DNA of 64,000 bases from Glandiceps talaboti (lineage: Eukaryota; Hemichordata; Enteropneusta; Spengelidae): assembly GCF_964340395.1 (NCBI RefSeq), contig NC_135564.1:22113942-22177941 (forward strand), read 5' to 3'. The position numbers and the translations under genes are program-made. The notes below the pieces were generated by a model. The model had not been told where the DNA came from. It did no database searches and saw nothing but the letters and a program-made list of their open reading frames with translations. Of this stretch, positions 25,733 to 38,387 are shown piece after piece. Numbering within the stretch: position 1 is the stretch's first letter; each line of letters begins with the position of its first letter.

Positions 25733-25814
25733 AATATGGTACATATATCAAGCACAATAATACGCACCTGTCCTATGAAGTTGCTACCACATTTACCTTT
25801 AATGAGTATTTTGA

Positions 25815-26102
25815 ATAATACTCATTATTCAATGAGTATTTTGTTTCAGTATGTTCATCATGACTACATACAGAATGCAATATTTTGTTTCAGTATGTTC
25901 ATCATGACTACATACAGAATGCAATATTTTATTTCAGTACGTTCATCATGACTACATACAGAATGTAATATTTTATTTCAGTATGTTCATCATGACTACA
26001 TACATAATGTAATATTTTGTTTCAGTACGTTCATCATGACTACATACAGAATGCAATATTTTATTTCAGTATGTTCATCATGACTGCATACAGAATTCAA
26101 AG
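25815..26102. repeat. 44-bp minisatellite, about six copies
   Basis: The unit contains TTTCAGTATGTTCATCATGA, CTACATACAGAATGCAAT and ATTTTG. It abuts the right-hand (GGACATTTA) end of inverted element F copy 2. Confidence 0.93.
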
Positions 26103-26796
26103 TAAATGTCCACAGACGGGTAGACTTAGAAAACCATTTAAAAGTTTGTGTACACCTATACATCTATGGTGTCACATCTGGCTGAAATCTGATGATACAT
26201 GAGACTTACTATATTTTACTAATTTGTGGACTTCAGAGATTTTGTAACGTCATTATCCACCATATTGGAATTTTGTATACAGTCACCCTAGTCAAACTTC
26301 TTGATATATGATGGCCAACTATCAACTATAAGTGTTTTCAGAATAAATTTGAACATAAAACCAATGATAGGATGCAGCACCACCACTTTATCAAAAGGTA
26401 CATGAGTGTGTTATACTTTTTGACACATTGAAGAATACTACTACTAGTCGAAAGTCTACGGCATAATGTTTGCCATGTAATTCAAGTGATCATGGACAGT
26501 GGAGGGGAAACACGTTATCGCATGGTACAATGGTGTCACTTTACTTTGGAAAAGGTGTGAATGATCGTTTGTTTTAGGGCATTTGTTTTCTTAGAGGGTT
26601 TAATGTGATAACAAATGACAGGTTCAAAGGATGAAAATGTTCATGAAACAATACATGAGGTGGGCGACTATGACAACAGGGCACACTGACATTCCAGGGT
26701 GCAAAACATTTGAAGCAGGGCACAAAACATTAAAGCAGGGAGTTGGCTGTCAATACCAGGGCAAGTGCCCTGCTAAAACCCCTCATGGAGAACACT
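26103..26796 (-). mobile_element. Dispersed element F, copy 2 (inverted)
   Basis: Reverse-complement relative of 3,203-4,194, ending at ACACT (26,796), which corresponds to the AGTGTTCTCC end of copy 1. The internal array of copy 1 is represented by about one unit here (about 26,250-26,320). Positions 26,797-26,998 to the right hold nothing recognisable. Confidence 0.72.
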
Positions 26797-26998
26797 ACAT
26801 ATGTACCAAAAGATTAATTGCACTGGTGCACCTGCATACTAGTGTTATTTTCATTGAAGTGCAATACCAAAAACATTATTGCATCCCTGCATGCAAAGGA
26901 GAGAACACTATAGTTTGCTACACACAAAATCATGTGATCGTGCTATATTAATTTTATGGCAATTTACCATTTCAGATAAACAGATGTAATAATAACAG

Positions 26999-29410
26999 AA
27001 CTTCTTTTCTCTTTTCTTTATTGAATTCCTTGTTACAAGTCTCTTTCCTTCATTTTAGCAAGGTTGACAAGTCTGTAGAATAACTTTGTAAGAAGATGAA
27101 TACTTATCATCCTGATGGGTGTAAATCTGTAGCCATGAACTATTGTGTGATTTTATCAGGAGTACTAATACATTCGTCCTATTAATTTATTATTATGGCA
27201 TTGCCATCGCTAACAATTTTTTCAAGTTATCCAATTTGAACTTCAGTGTGTAACCTTTTGAAACACTTACATGATGATTGTCATCAGTGTGCGAGATGAA
27301 TTTTCATTTATATAAATCATTACTTCTATGAAACATTTTTTCTTCAGTGTAAACTTGTCAAAATAATCCACCAGATAACATGTAAACATTTCTAGAACTC
27401 AGAATTCCTTTGGGATTTACTGTTTAAAAGTAATTAAAAGTAATAATGTAAACATCGGAATCATGCATGTCATGGATCATGAAACGCTATGGAGTCGATC
27501 ATTTCCCCAATGATACAACTGATTTAAAGCTAAAACCTGGTCAAGAAATTAGGAATGCAGTATGACTTTTACCAATTTTAAGCATAATTTTGAAAATGAT
27601 GGAAATATTCTGAGCTATTATTACATTGCAGCAAAATGTACTGCGCGACAGTATTAATTTCGAGCCCTGTCCCTCATCAAACCTCAACGGCTTCAGCCAT
27701 GATGAAAGACACATGCTGCTCTGATGTAACAAAGGGGGTGGGTGGGTGGGTGGGAGGGTAGGGGGGGGGGGGGGTAGACGGCAGTGTTCTGCCAAGGTTT
27801 CCAACAAATGGGGACAAAGGCCCCTTGGTTGCAAAAAGTGGTGTCATTTGACAGGGAGTGGGGTCAATTATTATTGTCTATGAAATATTCATATAAATTA
27901 TCTGAGACCACTGTAGAGATACTGTGGTCTGAGATATTCCATTACGTATAGACCATTACCTAACTACATAAAAAAAATCCATTCATACTAACAGTTCCCA
28001 GTAAGCTATTTTTTGAAAATTGTGTACTACACATTACATCTTAATAAAAGAAGGCAATTAAGATTATGTAATTTTAAGTCATTTCTACAGAATATATTAT
28101 ATATTGTTTAGAAAGATTGGACAACCAGGTAGTCACAATTTTTAATCTGAATATCAATGAATAGCAGTGCTCAAATTTTTAATTCCCTTTTTTTCAGACA
28201 AGGACAAAGAACTTCAAAATAAGTCACAGTGAACATATGATTGAATAAAAACTTGGAGAAATCCTAAACTTGTAACCACTTGTTTCATTTTTGAAATTGT
28301 TAGTACACTGCTGTGTTTATCATTCCCTCTTCAAATTCATGACATTTTGAAGAAAAAAAATCCCTGACTTTAAAAAGTACCAAAGGTGAACGAAAAACTT
28401 ACAAATAATAGTCAAACAAACTTTGAAATAGTTTATTTTTTATCAATTAACCGTTACTGGCTGTGTATCATGATTTGGTCCTGCTATATCAAATGACAGC
28501 ATAGTTACATACCGTAAATTTGATACGGAAAGCTGACATTAGGTGTCCTTGACAGTCAGAACTTGAATCTTTAACTAAAACTACGTCAACAACGTCAAAG
28601 TTGGGATGCTCTGTAAATGCCACATTAATTTTTTTCTGATTTGCACAACAAGTTCGTTCTTCATGTGTGACCGTCTATAGTGGCCATGCCAGTGATTACG
28701 CATTGATTCAGTGCCCAACATTCACATGTGTCACTGTCAACATCATGCAACAAGATCCCCTAACACAGCTTTTTCGGAATCAAAATACACATGTACTCAT
28801 TTAATTTAACCCATCCACAAATGAAAATCACAACCTGTCCCATAAATTTGGTTTATTCAGGCTTCTGAGCTGTGGCAGATATAATAGATGTTCCGCGTTC
28901 CGGTAGCAAGTTCAGTGTTTCGCACACGTCAGTGAGTAGGTCAGAGGTCACGACAGTGACGATAGACAAAACATGTGACGAGAGACGTCCATTTCGACGT
29001 CTCATCTACTCCCTCTAATGTTTCAATTTGTAGATAAAGTTTATCAAAGTTGATCTTTTTGTGGCATTTTTTATGTTAACAACAGAACTACGCGTTGTCA
29101 CTGTATCTTATATGATGTCAACAAAACTTTCCCATACGCAGTCAGTGGATTGACGTCGAGTCAGAGCCTGGCCTGGTCCGGCCGTGGACTTAGATAATTT
29201 TGATATCTGCCGTAAAATGAATGCGCCAAAGCGACGCAAGGTGGGAAAATTATTGCGTCATTTGTAATTGTAAGACGCCATGAGGAACCTTACAATTTTG
29301 CTGTGCTCAGGGGTCGGTCGGAAATAAAAAAACTTTTTTTTTTCTGATGTCGGAGCTGCAAATTAGGGTCGGTCGGGAGATGAGAAACAGAAAAATAAAA
29401 AGGGCCGCCC
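26999..29410. mobile_element. 2.4-kb duplicated segment, copy 1 (element E3 relative)
   Basis: It is nearly identical to 52,496-54,903, including single-base features, with a longer G-run as the most obvious difference. The right end GGGCCGCCC is followed by TAA. In the other copy the same end is followed by TTA, and a matching GGG-type left end exists about 150 bp further out, so this copy looks left-truncated. From 27,783 it includes a right-truncated relative of element C. No protein-coding gene was recognised. Confidence 0.85.
27734..27774 (+). other. G-quadruplex-type G-run cluster
   Basis: Six or more runs of three or more G separated by single T or A (GGGTGGGTGGGTGGGAGGGT) are followed by a long G homopolymer. 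The pattern satisfies the usual G-quadruplex motif on the plus strand. The same tract, with a shorter G-run, is at about 53,230-53,269 in the duplicate. Confidence 0.7.
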
Positions 29411-29744
29411 TAATCGTGATTGCAGTGTTTTTTGCTACGCTTTCACTCGCTACACTCATCAAAGTATGGGCGCAGAGAAAACTGCAAGCACTTGTGCAAA
29501 TATGCCACACTTGTACTCGTGTGTCATGGGGTCTTTCATAATCATATATCACCTTCTGGGTCCTTTTCATCTATTTTTGTATTGTGTGGGTCACTAACCA
29601 ACATTACCATACACAGTGCAGAGATCTATTCAAATTTTTAACCTGATTTCTCTCTCCCATCCCCCTGTTACTTAAAATTCACAATACTTAAAAGCAAAAA
29701 CTTGGTAAAATACTTACTGTCCTACTAAAACACATACAATCAGA
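29411..29744. other. No gene recognised
   Basis: A short ORF (about 29,347-29,541) begins inside the duplicated element end and is not supported as a gene. Confidence 0.5.
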
Positions 29745-29957
29745 GCTGGAAACTAGGAATACCTGTGGTGGGAGCTAGGAATACCTGAGATGAGGGCTAG
29801 GAATACCTGAGGTAGGGGCTAAGAAAACATGTACCTGAGGTGGGGGCTAGGAATACCTGAGGTGGGGGCTAGGAATACCTGAGGTAGGGGCTAGGAATAC
29901 CTGAGGTGGGGGCTAGGAATACCTGAGGTAGGGGCTAGGAATACCTGAGGTGGGTTC
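29745..29957. repeat. 22-bp minisatellite, about nine copies
   Basis: The unit is GCTAGGAATACCTGAGGTGG plus GG. GTAGGGG and GTGGGGG variants alternate. Confidence 0.93.
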
Positions 29958-30054
29958 TTGGGTTGTAGTATTGGCAGTTTAATTTTTTTTAAATACAAAT
30001 TTTGCCATGTACTGAAATGAGGTGAAAGTAAGAGGTTCTCCTAATGACAGTGAC

Positions 30055-30350
30055 ACACTTATTCACACACACATGCATGTACACACACGCACACACATAT
30101 ACTAATTCACTCATACACACGCACACACATACTCATTCCCACATGCAAGTACACTCACACACAGACACATGCAAGTACACACACACATGCACACACATAT
30201 TCATTCACTCATGCACATGCATTGCAAATACACACTTGCACAGACACACGTGTAAGTACACATTCACACACACACACACCTACTCATTCACTCACACAAA
30301 CACACACACACACACATACACACACACACACGAGTACACACATTCACACA
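30055..30350. repeat. CA-rich imperfect microsatellite tract
   Basis: Interrupted (CA)n with ACATGCA and ACTCATTCAC interruptions. The flanks 29,958-30,054 and 30,351-30,516 hold nothing recognisable. Confidence 0.9.
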
Positions 30351-30516
30351 TTCACTTTCTGATCTTTTGTAACAATTTCTGCACAACTACATGTACATGA
30401 ATCCGTTGTTGTGTAAATTTCTCCCACTCCTACAATTAGTTTCTATGGTAACACTATGTTTACATTTTACACTGAAATAACACTGTTGAAAAGATTCACT
30501 GTGTCCACGACTCAAA

Positions 30517-33500
30517 ATTATTAGTTGTCCATGGCATACAGACTAAGGAATATTATATCTAGACAACCACATTTACAGTTGTCCACGGCATACAGACTAA
30601 GGAATATTATATCTAGACAATCACATTTACAGTTGTCCATGGCATACAGACTAAGGAATATTATATCTAGACAACCACATTTACAGTTGTCCACGGCATA
30701 CAGACTACGGAATATTATATCTAGACAACCACATTTACAGTTGTCCACGGCATACAGACTAAGGAATATTATATCTAGACAACCACATTTACAGTTGTCC
30801 ACGGCATACAGACTAAGGAATATTATATCTAGACAACCACATTTACAGTTGTCCACGGCATACAGACTACGGAATATTATATCTAGACAACCACATTTAC
30901 AGTTGTCCACGGCATACAGACTAAGGAATATTATATCTAGACAACCACATTTACAGTTGTCCACGGCATACAGACTACGGAATATTATATCTAGACAACC
31001 ACATTTACAGTTGTCCATGGCATACAGACTAAGGAATATTATATCTAGACAACCACATTTACAGTTGTCCACGGCATACAGACTACAGAATATTATATCT
31101 AGACAACCACATTTACAGTTGTCCAGGCATACAGACTAAGGAATATTATATCTAGACAACCACATTTACAGTTGTCCACAGCATACAGACTAAGGAATAT
31201 TATATCTAGACAACCACATTTACAGTTGTCCACAGCATACAGACTAAGGAATATTATATCTAGACAACCACATTTACAGTTGTCCATGGCATACAGACTA
31301 AGGAATATTATATCTAGACAACCACATTTACAGTTGTCCACGGCATACAGACTAAGGAATATTATATCTAGACAATCACATTTACAGTTGTCCACGGCAT
31401 ACGGACTAAGGAATATTATATCTAGACAACCACATTTACAGTTGTCCACGGCATACAGACTACGGAATATTATATCTAGACAACCACATTTACAGTTGTC
31501 CACGGCATACAGACTAAGGAATATTATATCTAGACAACCACATTTACAGTTGTCCACGGCATACAGACTAAGGAATATTATATCTAGACAACCACATTTA
31601 CAGTTGTCCACGGCATACAGACTAAGGAATATTATATCAAGACAACCACATTTACAGTTGTCCATGGCATACAGACTAAGGAATATTATATCTAGACAAC
31701 CACATTTACAGTTGTCCACGGCATACAGACTAAGGAATATTATATCTAGACAACCACATTTACAGTTGTCCAGGCATACAGACTAAGGAATATTATATCT
31801 AGACAACCACATTTACAGTTGTCCATGGCATACAGACTAAGGAATATTATATCTAGACAACCACATTTACAGTTGTCCAGGCATACAGACTAAGGAATAT
31901 TATATCTAGACAACCACATTTACAGTTGTCCAGGCATACAGACTAAGGAATATTATATCTAGACAACCACATTTACAGTTGTCCATGGCATAAAGACTAA
32001 GGAATATTATATCTAGACAACCACATTTACAGTTGTCCACGGCATACAGACTACAGAATATTATATCTAGACAACCACATTTACAGTTGTCCATGGCATA
32101 AAGACTAAGGAATATTATATCTAGACAACCACATTTACAGTTGTCCATGGCATACAGACTAAGGAATATTATATCTAGACAACCACATTTACAGTTGTCC
32201 ACGGCATACAGACTAAGGAATATTATATCTAGACAACCACATTTACAGTTGTCCATGGCATACAGACTAAGGAATATTATATCTAGACAACCACATTTAC
32301 AGTTGTCCACGGCATACAGACTACGGAATATTATATCTAGACAACCACATTTACAGTTGTCCAGGCATACAGACTAAGGAATATTATATCTAGACAACCA
32401 CATTTACAGTTGTCCACGGCATACAGACTAAGGAATATTATATCTAGACAACCACATTTACAGTTGTCCACGGCATACAGACTAAGGAATATTATATCTA
32501 GACAACCACATTTACAGTTGTCCACGGCATACAGACTAAGGAATATTATATCTAGACAACCACATTTACAGTTGTCCACGGCATACAGACTAAGGAATAT
32601 TATATCTAGACAACCACATTTACAGTTGTCCACGGCATACAGACTACGGAATATTATATCTAGACAACCACATTTACAGTTGTCCACGGCATACAGACTA
32701 CGGAATATTATATCTAGACAACCACATTTACAGTTGTCCATGGCATACAGACTACGGAATATTATATCAAGACAACCACATTTACAGTTGTCCACGGCAT
32801 ACAGACTAAGGAATATTATATCTAGACAACCACATTTACAGTTGTCCATGGCATAAAGACTAAGGAATATTATATCTAGACAACCACATTTACAGTTGTC
32901 CATGGCATACAGACTAAGGAATATTATATCTAGACAACCACATTTACAGTTGTCCATGGCATACAGACTAAGGAATATTATATCTAGACAACCACATTTA
33001 CAGTTGTCCACGGCATACAGACTAAGGAATATTATATCTAGACAACCACATTTACAGTTGTCCACGGCATACAGACTAAGGAATATTATATCTAGACAAC
33101 CACATTTACAGTTGTCCATGGCATACAGACTAAGGAATATTATATCTAGACAACCACATTTACAGTTGTCCACGGCATACAGACTAAGGAATATTATATC
33201 TAGACAACCACATTTACAGTTGTCCACGGCATACAGACTAAGGAATATTATATCTAGACAACCACATTTACAGTTGTCCACGGCATACAGACTAAGGAAT
33301 ATTATATCTAGACAACCACATTTACAGTTGTCCATGGCATACAGACTAAGGAATATTATATCTAGACAATCACATTTAAAGTTGTCCACGGCATACAGAC
33401 TACGGAATATTATATCTAGACAACCACATTTACAGTTGTCCACAGCATACAGACTAAGGAATATTATATCTAGACAATCACATTTAAAGTTGTCCACGGC

Positions 33501-33758
33501 ATACAGACTACGGAATATTATATCTAGACAACCACATTTACAGTTGTCCACAGCATACAGACTAAGGAATATTATATCTAGACAACCACATTTACAGTTG
33601 TCCATGGCATACAGACTAAGGAATATTATATCTAGACAACCACATTTACAGTTGTCCACGGCATACAGACTAAGGAATATTATATCTAGACAACGACATT
33701 TACAGTTGTCCACAGCATACAGACTAAGGAATATTATATCTAGACAACCACATTTACA
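30517..33758. repeat. 54-bp minisatellite, about 60 copies
   Basis: The unit contains GTCCACGGCATACAGACTAA, GGAATATTATATCTAGACAA and CCACATTTACAGTT. Variants are CAYGGC, TAAGG/TACGG, ATCACATTTAAAG and 53-bp units lacking one base (GTCCAGGCAT). Both strands are open for long stretches because 54 is divisible by 3; the minus frame reads VDNCKCGCLDIIFLSLYA per unit. The 53-bp units break the frame at about 31,125, 31,771, 31,879, 31,931 and 32,362, which argues against coding. The longest minus ORF does not start with ATG. Confidence 0.98.
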
Positions 33759-34504
33759 ACATATGGTAGTACAAATGAAATCTATTACACAAATGGAAAC
33801 TAAACTATTCACACACAAAGCCTACAACTTCAATAGTTTACATCAAACCTAACCAAGGGACTTGTCGTTGGTTTTCAAATCCAACAATCCTCACCAAGGC
33901 AACAAGTCTCTGGGCTACTTCAGACCCTGACTTTCTGCCCTATTAAATGTCACCAATCTTTTAACACTGCGCCATATACACCATCATATGCTGAAGTTCA
34001 GGAACTGTGTCACTCTCCTGGAATGCCATTCCATTGTGGACCAACTCTCAAATATAATGTATACACTATCCCTCAATGTTAAATGAAACCACAATTTTCT
34101 TGTGTCAACAGTGGCAAAACAATTGAAAAGAAGTAGTCAATCATGTACCAAATAACTTTTCAATGTGTTAAATGTCAGTTTCACAAAGTCAACATTGGCT
34201 ATAGAAGTGAACTACATTGCCTTGGCTTAGAGGAGGAAAATATGAATGACCTAAAGCCCTAGACACAAGCTTGTGCCTCCGGCCCTCACTGTTCATATCA
34301 TTATCAGTACGCGTCAGTAGTCAGTGCTACGGAGCAAGGCGACGACTTTGTTTTGGATGAAACATTGCAAAAAAGGCACGAACGACTGTTAACAGTCTAG
34401 TAAAGCCCATGAGAAGCATTGTTACTACAAGGTGAGAGGTGACAAAACCCTGGCTAGTAAGAGAGGAACAAATGTGGGGATGATTTTGTTGTAGGTGAAT
34501 TGAT
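33759..34504. other. No gene recognised
   Basis: Unique-looking sequence; no splice-bounded open segment with protein-like translation was found on either strand. Confidence 0.45.
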
Positions 34505-34740
34505 GTCCTCTCTGAGATGTAAAAAAGTCACTGTCACCACACTGAGATGTAAAAGTCACTGTCATCACACTGAGAGGTAAAAGTCACTGTCATCACACTG
34601 AGAGGTAAAAGTCACTGTCATCACACTGAGAGGTAAAAGTCACTGTCATCACACTGAGAGGTAAAAGTCACTGTCATCACACTGAGAGGTAAAAGTCACT
34701 GTCATCACACTGAGATGTAAAAGTCACTGTCATGCACTGT
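34505..34740. repeat. 28-bp minisatellite (unrelated to the 16-22 kb array)
   Basis: About eight copies of CACACTGAGAGGTAAAAGTC plus ACTGTCAT. The outer copies carry GAGATG in place of GAGAGG. It is followed by a short (TA)n. Confidence 0.95.
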
Positions 34741-35449
34741 CATAGGTATATATATATGGACACTCTGAACATAGGTCAGAGTCAAAATTTAAGGTCGCAT
34801 ATGAAAGCTCCTTATGGATAACATAGGTGTAGGCACTCAGATAAGCTCTTATTTATTACGCTTTCAGATATAATGTGCAAACTGTGAATTTTTACCACAA
34901 ATATGGCTGCCATTTGGTAATTATTCTGAATGTCACTGAACAACATGATGTGCATATGTGCACTACTGTACCAGCGTATGAGCGTGTTTTGCCTTTGTTA
35001 TTCATCAGCGCGGCGATATGGGTCAGTACGAAGACGTTGCTATCGCAATTAAAAATCCCCATTATGTGGTACCAGCTCGTAACTTTATACTAGTATGTTC
35101 TTTGAAAGTGTAATTTATGTTTCTTATCTGGTGAAATAACTTTCAAATCAACAATTGAGGACTCGTAATCACAGCCAACAAAAGAAACGTCATCGTTGCC
35201 AGTGTGGTAATATGTAGTACACCAGGACGCAGCATCTTATCATTCATGATCGTTTTTCGTGAGTTTTGAGAGTTGTGCAGTACTAAGACATCATTGAAAA
35301 CGTTTGGAAACTCATCCTCTGTATGTTGAAAAGAAGCAAGCTGATTAGAACTTCCAAATCTTTTGTAAGAAAATCAGCGTAGACTCAATTAAGCATTGAC
35401 GTCCCCCTACCAGGCAAAGTTAAGGCATGGTTAAACCAGATTTAAACTG
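34741..35449. other. No gene recognised
   Basis: One plus-strand ORF of about 70 codons (34,875-35,093) has no recognisable motif. Otherwise there is nothing to report. Confidence 0.45.
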
Positions 35450-35970
35450 AATGCCTTCCGTACGGGCAAAGTTTTGAGATTGTCGTTCCTACACACAATT
35501 GTTGGAATACAACAGAACATACAATGTATGAAATAAGTTATTTGCTATTTGCTCATTGCTGTTAGTGATCTCCTGGCCAACCACAACATGTAATGTAAAA
35601 CTTTATAAAATGTTCTAGCATAGCACTCACTGTAGAAAGAGTTTTAAAGGCCGAAAGGTCAGTGCCCATCACTTAAGTACACCCCCCCCCCTCATCACTT
35701 AAGTAACCCCCCTCCTTCCTGCATTATTTTTTTCTTCCGTAAGCCAATTCAGTCTGCAGATGAAAGGGAAAACACAAAAGTAACTCTCTCTACATTAATT
35801 GCCACCAGTGAAGACAACTGAAAAACTAATCATGAACTAGCCTGACATCTGCCCCACATACACACTTGCTGTAAAGTACTAAATAAAAAGAACAGTAACT
35901 GCAATGATGAGTAGATTGATTAACATTTGTTGACAATGTAAAAATAAAACAAGTCATTGAGAATGACATA

Positions 35971-37515
35971 GTCCCCGCTATGATTGGGTTTTAAGGAATT
36001 ATCACTACTCTGATCACGCAACAACACTTGTGAACCTAAATCAAACAGATTTAGATATGTTGTGTCTGCTTGTTGGACAGGGAACATGCCTACAACAATA
36101 AAGGATGGGTCGGGTATGGGGGATCGTATCACGAAGAAAATGGATATGCACATGTATGTCATAGAACACTGTCCTAATACCAACTTTGAATGAGATCTGT
36201 TCAAGCATGTCTGAGTTATGGCTTTGGACATGGAAAATTCGCAAACAAAATGGCTGACAGGCAGGCATATTGGATCGTATCACGATGAAAATGGATATGC
36301 ACATGTATGTCATAGAACACTGTCCTAATACCAACTTTGAATGAGATATGTTCAAGCATGTCTGAGTTATGGCTTTGGACATGGAAAAATCGCAAACAAA
36401 ATGGCTGCTAGGCGGCCATATTGGATCGTATCATGACAACAAATGGATATGCACATGTATGTCATAGAACACTGTCCTAATACCAACTTTGAATGAGATA
36501 TGTTCAAGCATGTCTGAGTTATGGCTTTGGACATGGAAAATTCACAAACAAAATGGCTGCTAGGCGGCCATATTGGATCGTATCACGATGAAAATGGATA
36601 TGCACATGTATGTCATAGAACACTGTCCTAATACCAACTTTGAATGAGATCTGTTCAAGCATGTCTGAGTTATGGCTTTGGACATGGAAAAATCGCAAAC
36701 AAAATGGCTGCTAGGCGGCCATATTGGATCGTATCATGACAACAAATGGATATGCACATGTATGTCATAGAACACTGTCCTAATACCAACTTTGAATGAG
36801 ATCTGTTCAAGCATGTCTGAGTTATGGCTTTGGACATGGAAAATTCGCAAACAAAATGGCTGACAGGCAGGCATATTGGATCGTATCACGATGAAAATGG
36901 ATATGCACATGTATGTCATAGAACACTGTCCTAATACCAACTTTGAATGAGATCTGTTCAAGCATGTCTGAGTTATAGCTTTGGACATGGAAAAATCGCA
37001 AACAAAATGGCTGCTAGGTGGCCATATTGGATCGTATCATGACAACAAATGGATATGCACATGTATGTCATAGAACACTGTCCTAATACCAACTTTGAAT
37101 GAGATCTGTTCAAGCATGTCTGAGTTATGGCTTTGGACATGGAAAATTCACAAACAAAATGGCTGCTAGGCGGCCATATTGGATCGTATCATGACAACAA
37201 TGAATATACACATGTATGTCATAAAACACTGTCCTAATACCAACTTTGAATGAGATCTGTTCAAGCATGTCTGAGTTATGGCTTTAGACAGGGAAAATTT
37301 GCAAACAAAATGGCTGCCAGGTGGCCATATTGGATCGTATCATGAAACAAATTGACATGCATATGTATGCCATTGTATGTTGTCCCTGTACCAAGTTTGA
37401 AAAAAATCGGTCCAGGCATCTCCAAGAAACGGCTCCGGACGGATGGACACACGGACAGCTCCACAGACGGAACCCAATCCATAAGTCCCCGTCCCGGACT
37501 TCGTCCGGCGGGGAC
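35971..37515. mobile_element. Element G: 1.5-kb insertion with GTCCCCGC ends and TA flanks
   Basis: The left end is TA then GTCCCCGC; the right end is GCGGGGAC then TA. The right terminus forms its own hairpin (GTCCCCG..CCGGAC / GTCCGGCGGGGAC, 37,485-37,515). The interior is mostly a 151-bp tandem array. The paralogous copies at about 10.3 kb and 61.79 kb lack it, giving natural empty sites, though the junction on the left differs by about 25 bp. A TA target duplication is typical of Tc1/mariner-type MITEs. No transposase was seen. Confidence 0.6.
36120..37440. repeat. 151-bp tandem repeat, about 8.5 copies
   Basis: The unit contains CATATTGGATCGTATCATGA, ATGGATATGCACATGTATGT, CCTAATACCAACTTTGAATG and TCTGAGTTATGGCTTTGGAC. 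GCTAGGCGGCC and GACAGGCAGGC variants form two sub-classes. Outer units are the most diverged. Minus-strand ORFs are repeat by-products. Confidence 0.95.
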
Positions 37516-38095
37516 TAATAAGTGCAGTCGCACCACTTTAGACAACATTTCCTGACGAGAAACCATTTTTTCCTTTTTAGTGGCCTACAAAAATATGCCA
37601 ATAACTTAATAAAACTAAAAGCTACATTAGTAATACTTTCAGGACATGTGCGCTTTGGTATCGCAAATGTGTGTACCAAGGTATAATGAATTTAAAGCAT
37701 GCATTACGTAAATTGCTCATTAATATTCACGGGATTTTTACCAAAACCCAATCAAGTCTTGCCATTACCCTACAAAATACGTCTTCAAAATTTCGACTTC
37801 CACCCACTAAGTACATCTCTTGCTTACGGAAGAAAAAAAATGGACGCCACGATCATGTTCCGACAGTGACGCAATTTTCCGAAGGCTCTCGAAGCAAAAT
37901 GCTCATCGCAGATTTCCAAAAAAATTTTCACTATTAATATCATACTTTTGTCAAAAATGTCATACAAATCTTTAATCACCTCAGGCAAAAAGTTGGAAAT
38001 TTTAGAAACCTATTTACATACACTTTAATAGAAACACACACACACACACACACACAGAATTTTCATCCCTAATATATAACCTTCCTTACGGAAGG

Positions 38096-38387
38096 TAAAA
38101 TAGCACCAATGGCTCATCGGCATTTGGCTGTTGCTATGGAAATGGTCTTGTTGCTAGGGATATTTGCATACATTTTTTGAATCTTTAGTCACTTACCTAC
38201 CCATCACTGTTGTTATCTTTGTAATATCATTTTCCATTCAAATTTCACTATAAACAAGCCATCATAGATGACAGTTCCCGCTGTTTGGGAGCCGTTGATC
38301 CCTGTTTGGATTGTAACACTTCTTGTCTGTGATATGCAATCACAAATTGACATGCATATGTACCTAATAGTACACTGCCCTCGCTGC
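38096..38387. other. Dispersed repeat fragment
   Basis: It contains GCATTTGGCTGTTGCTATGG and TTTGCATACATTTTTTGAAT, related to the 43.3-43.58 kb tandem units. No gene was seen. Confidence 0.5.

Larger units (their letters stand above)
35450..38095 (-). mobile_element. Dispersed element H, copy 2 (inverted, interrupted)
   Basis: Reading the minus strand from 38,095, the ACCTTCC/GGAAGGT hairpin (about 38,080-38,095) and a CA/TG tract (38,037-38,056) come first. The segments CAGGACATGTGCGCTTTGGT, AGTGCAGTCGCACC and TTAACATTTGTTGACAATG (written as on the plus strand) follow in the order seen at 61,255-62,345. Relative to that copy, about 1.55 kb (35,971-37,515) is inserted. No coding sequence was recognised. 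Confidence 0.7.

Noticed and set aside
32337-33818. Minus-strand Cys-rich ORF of 493 codons
   Set aside because: Repeat by-product of a 54-bp unit, lacking an ATG start, and other parts of the array are frame-broken by 53-bp units.
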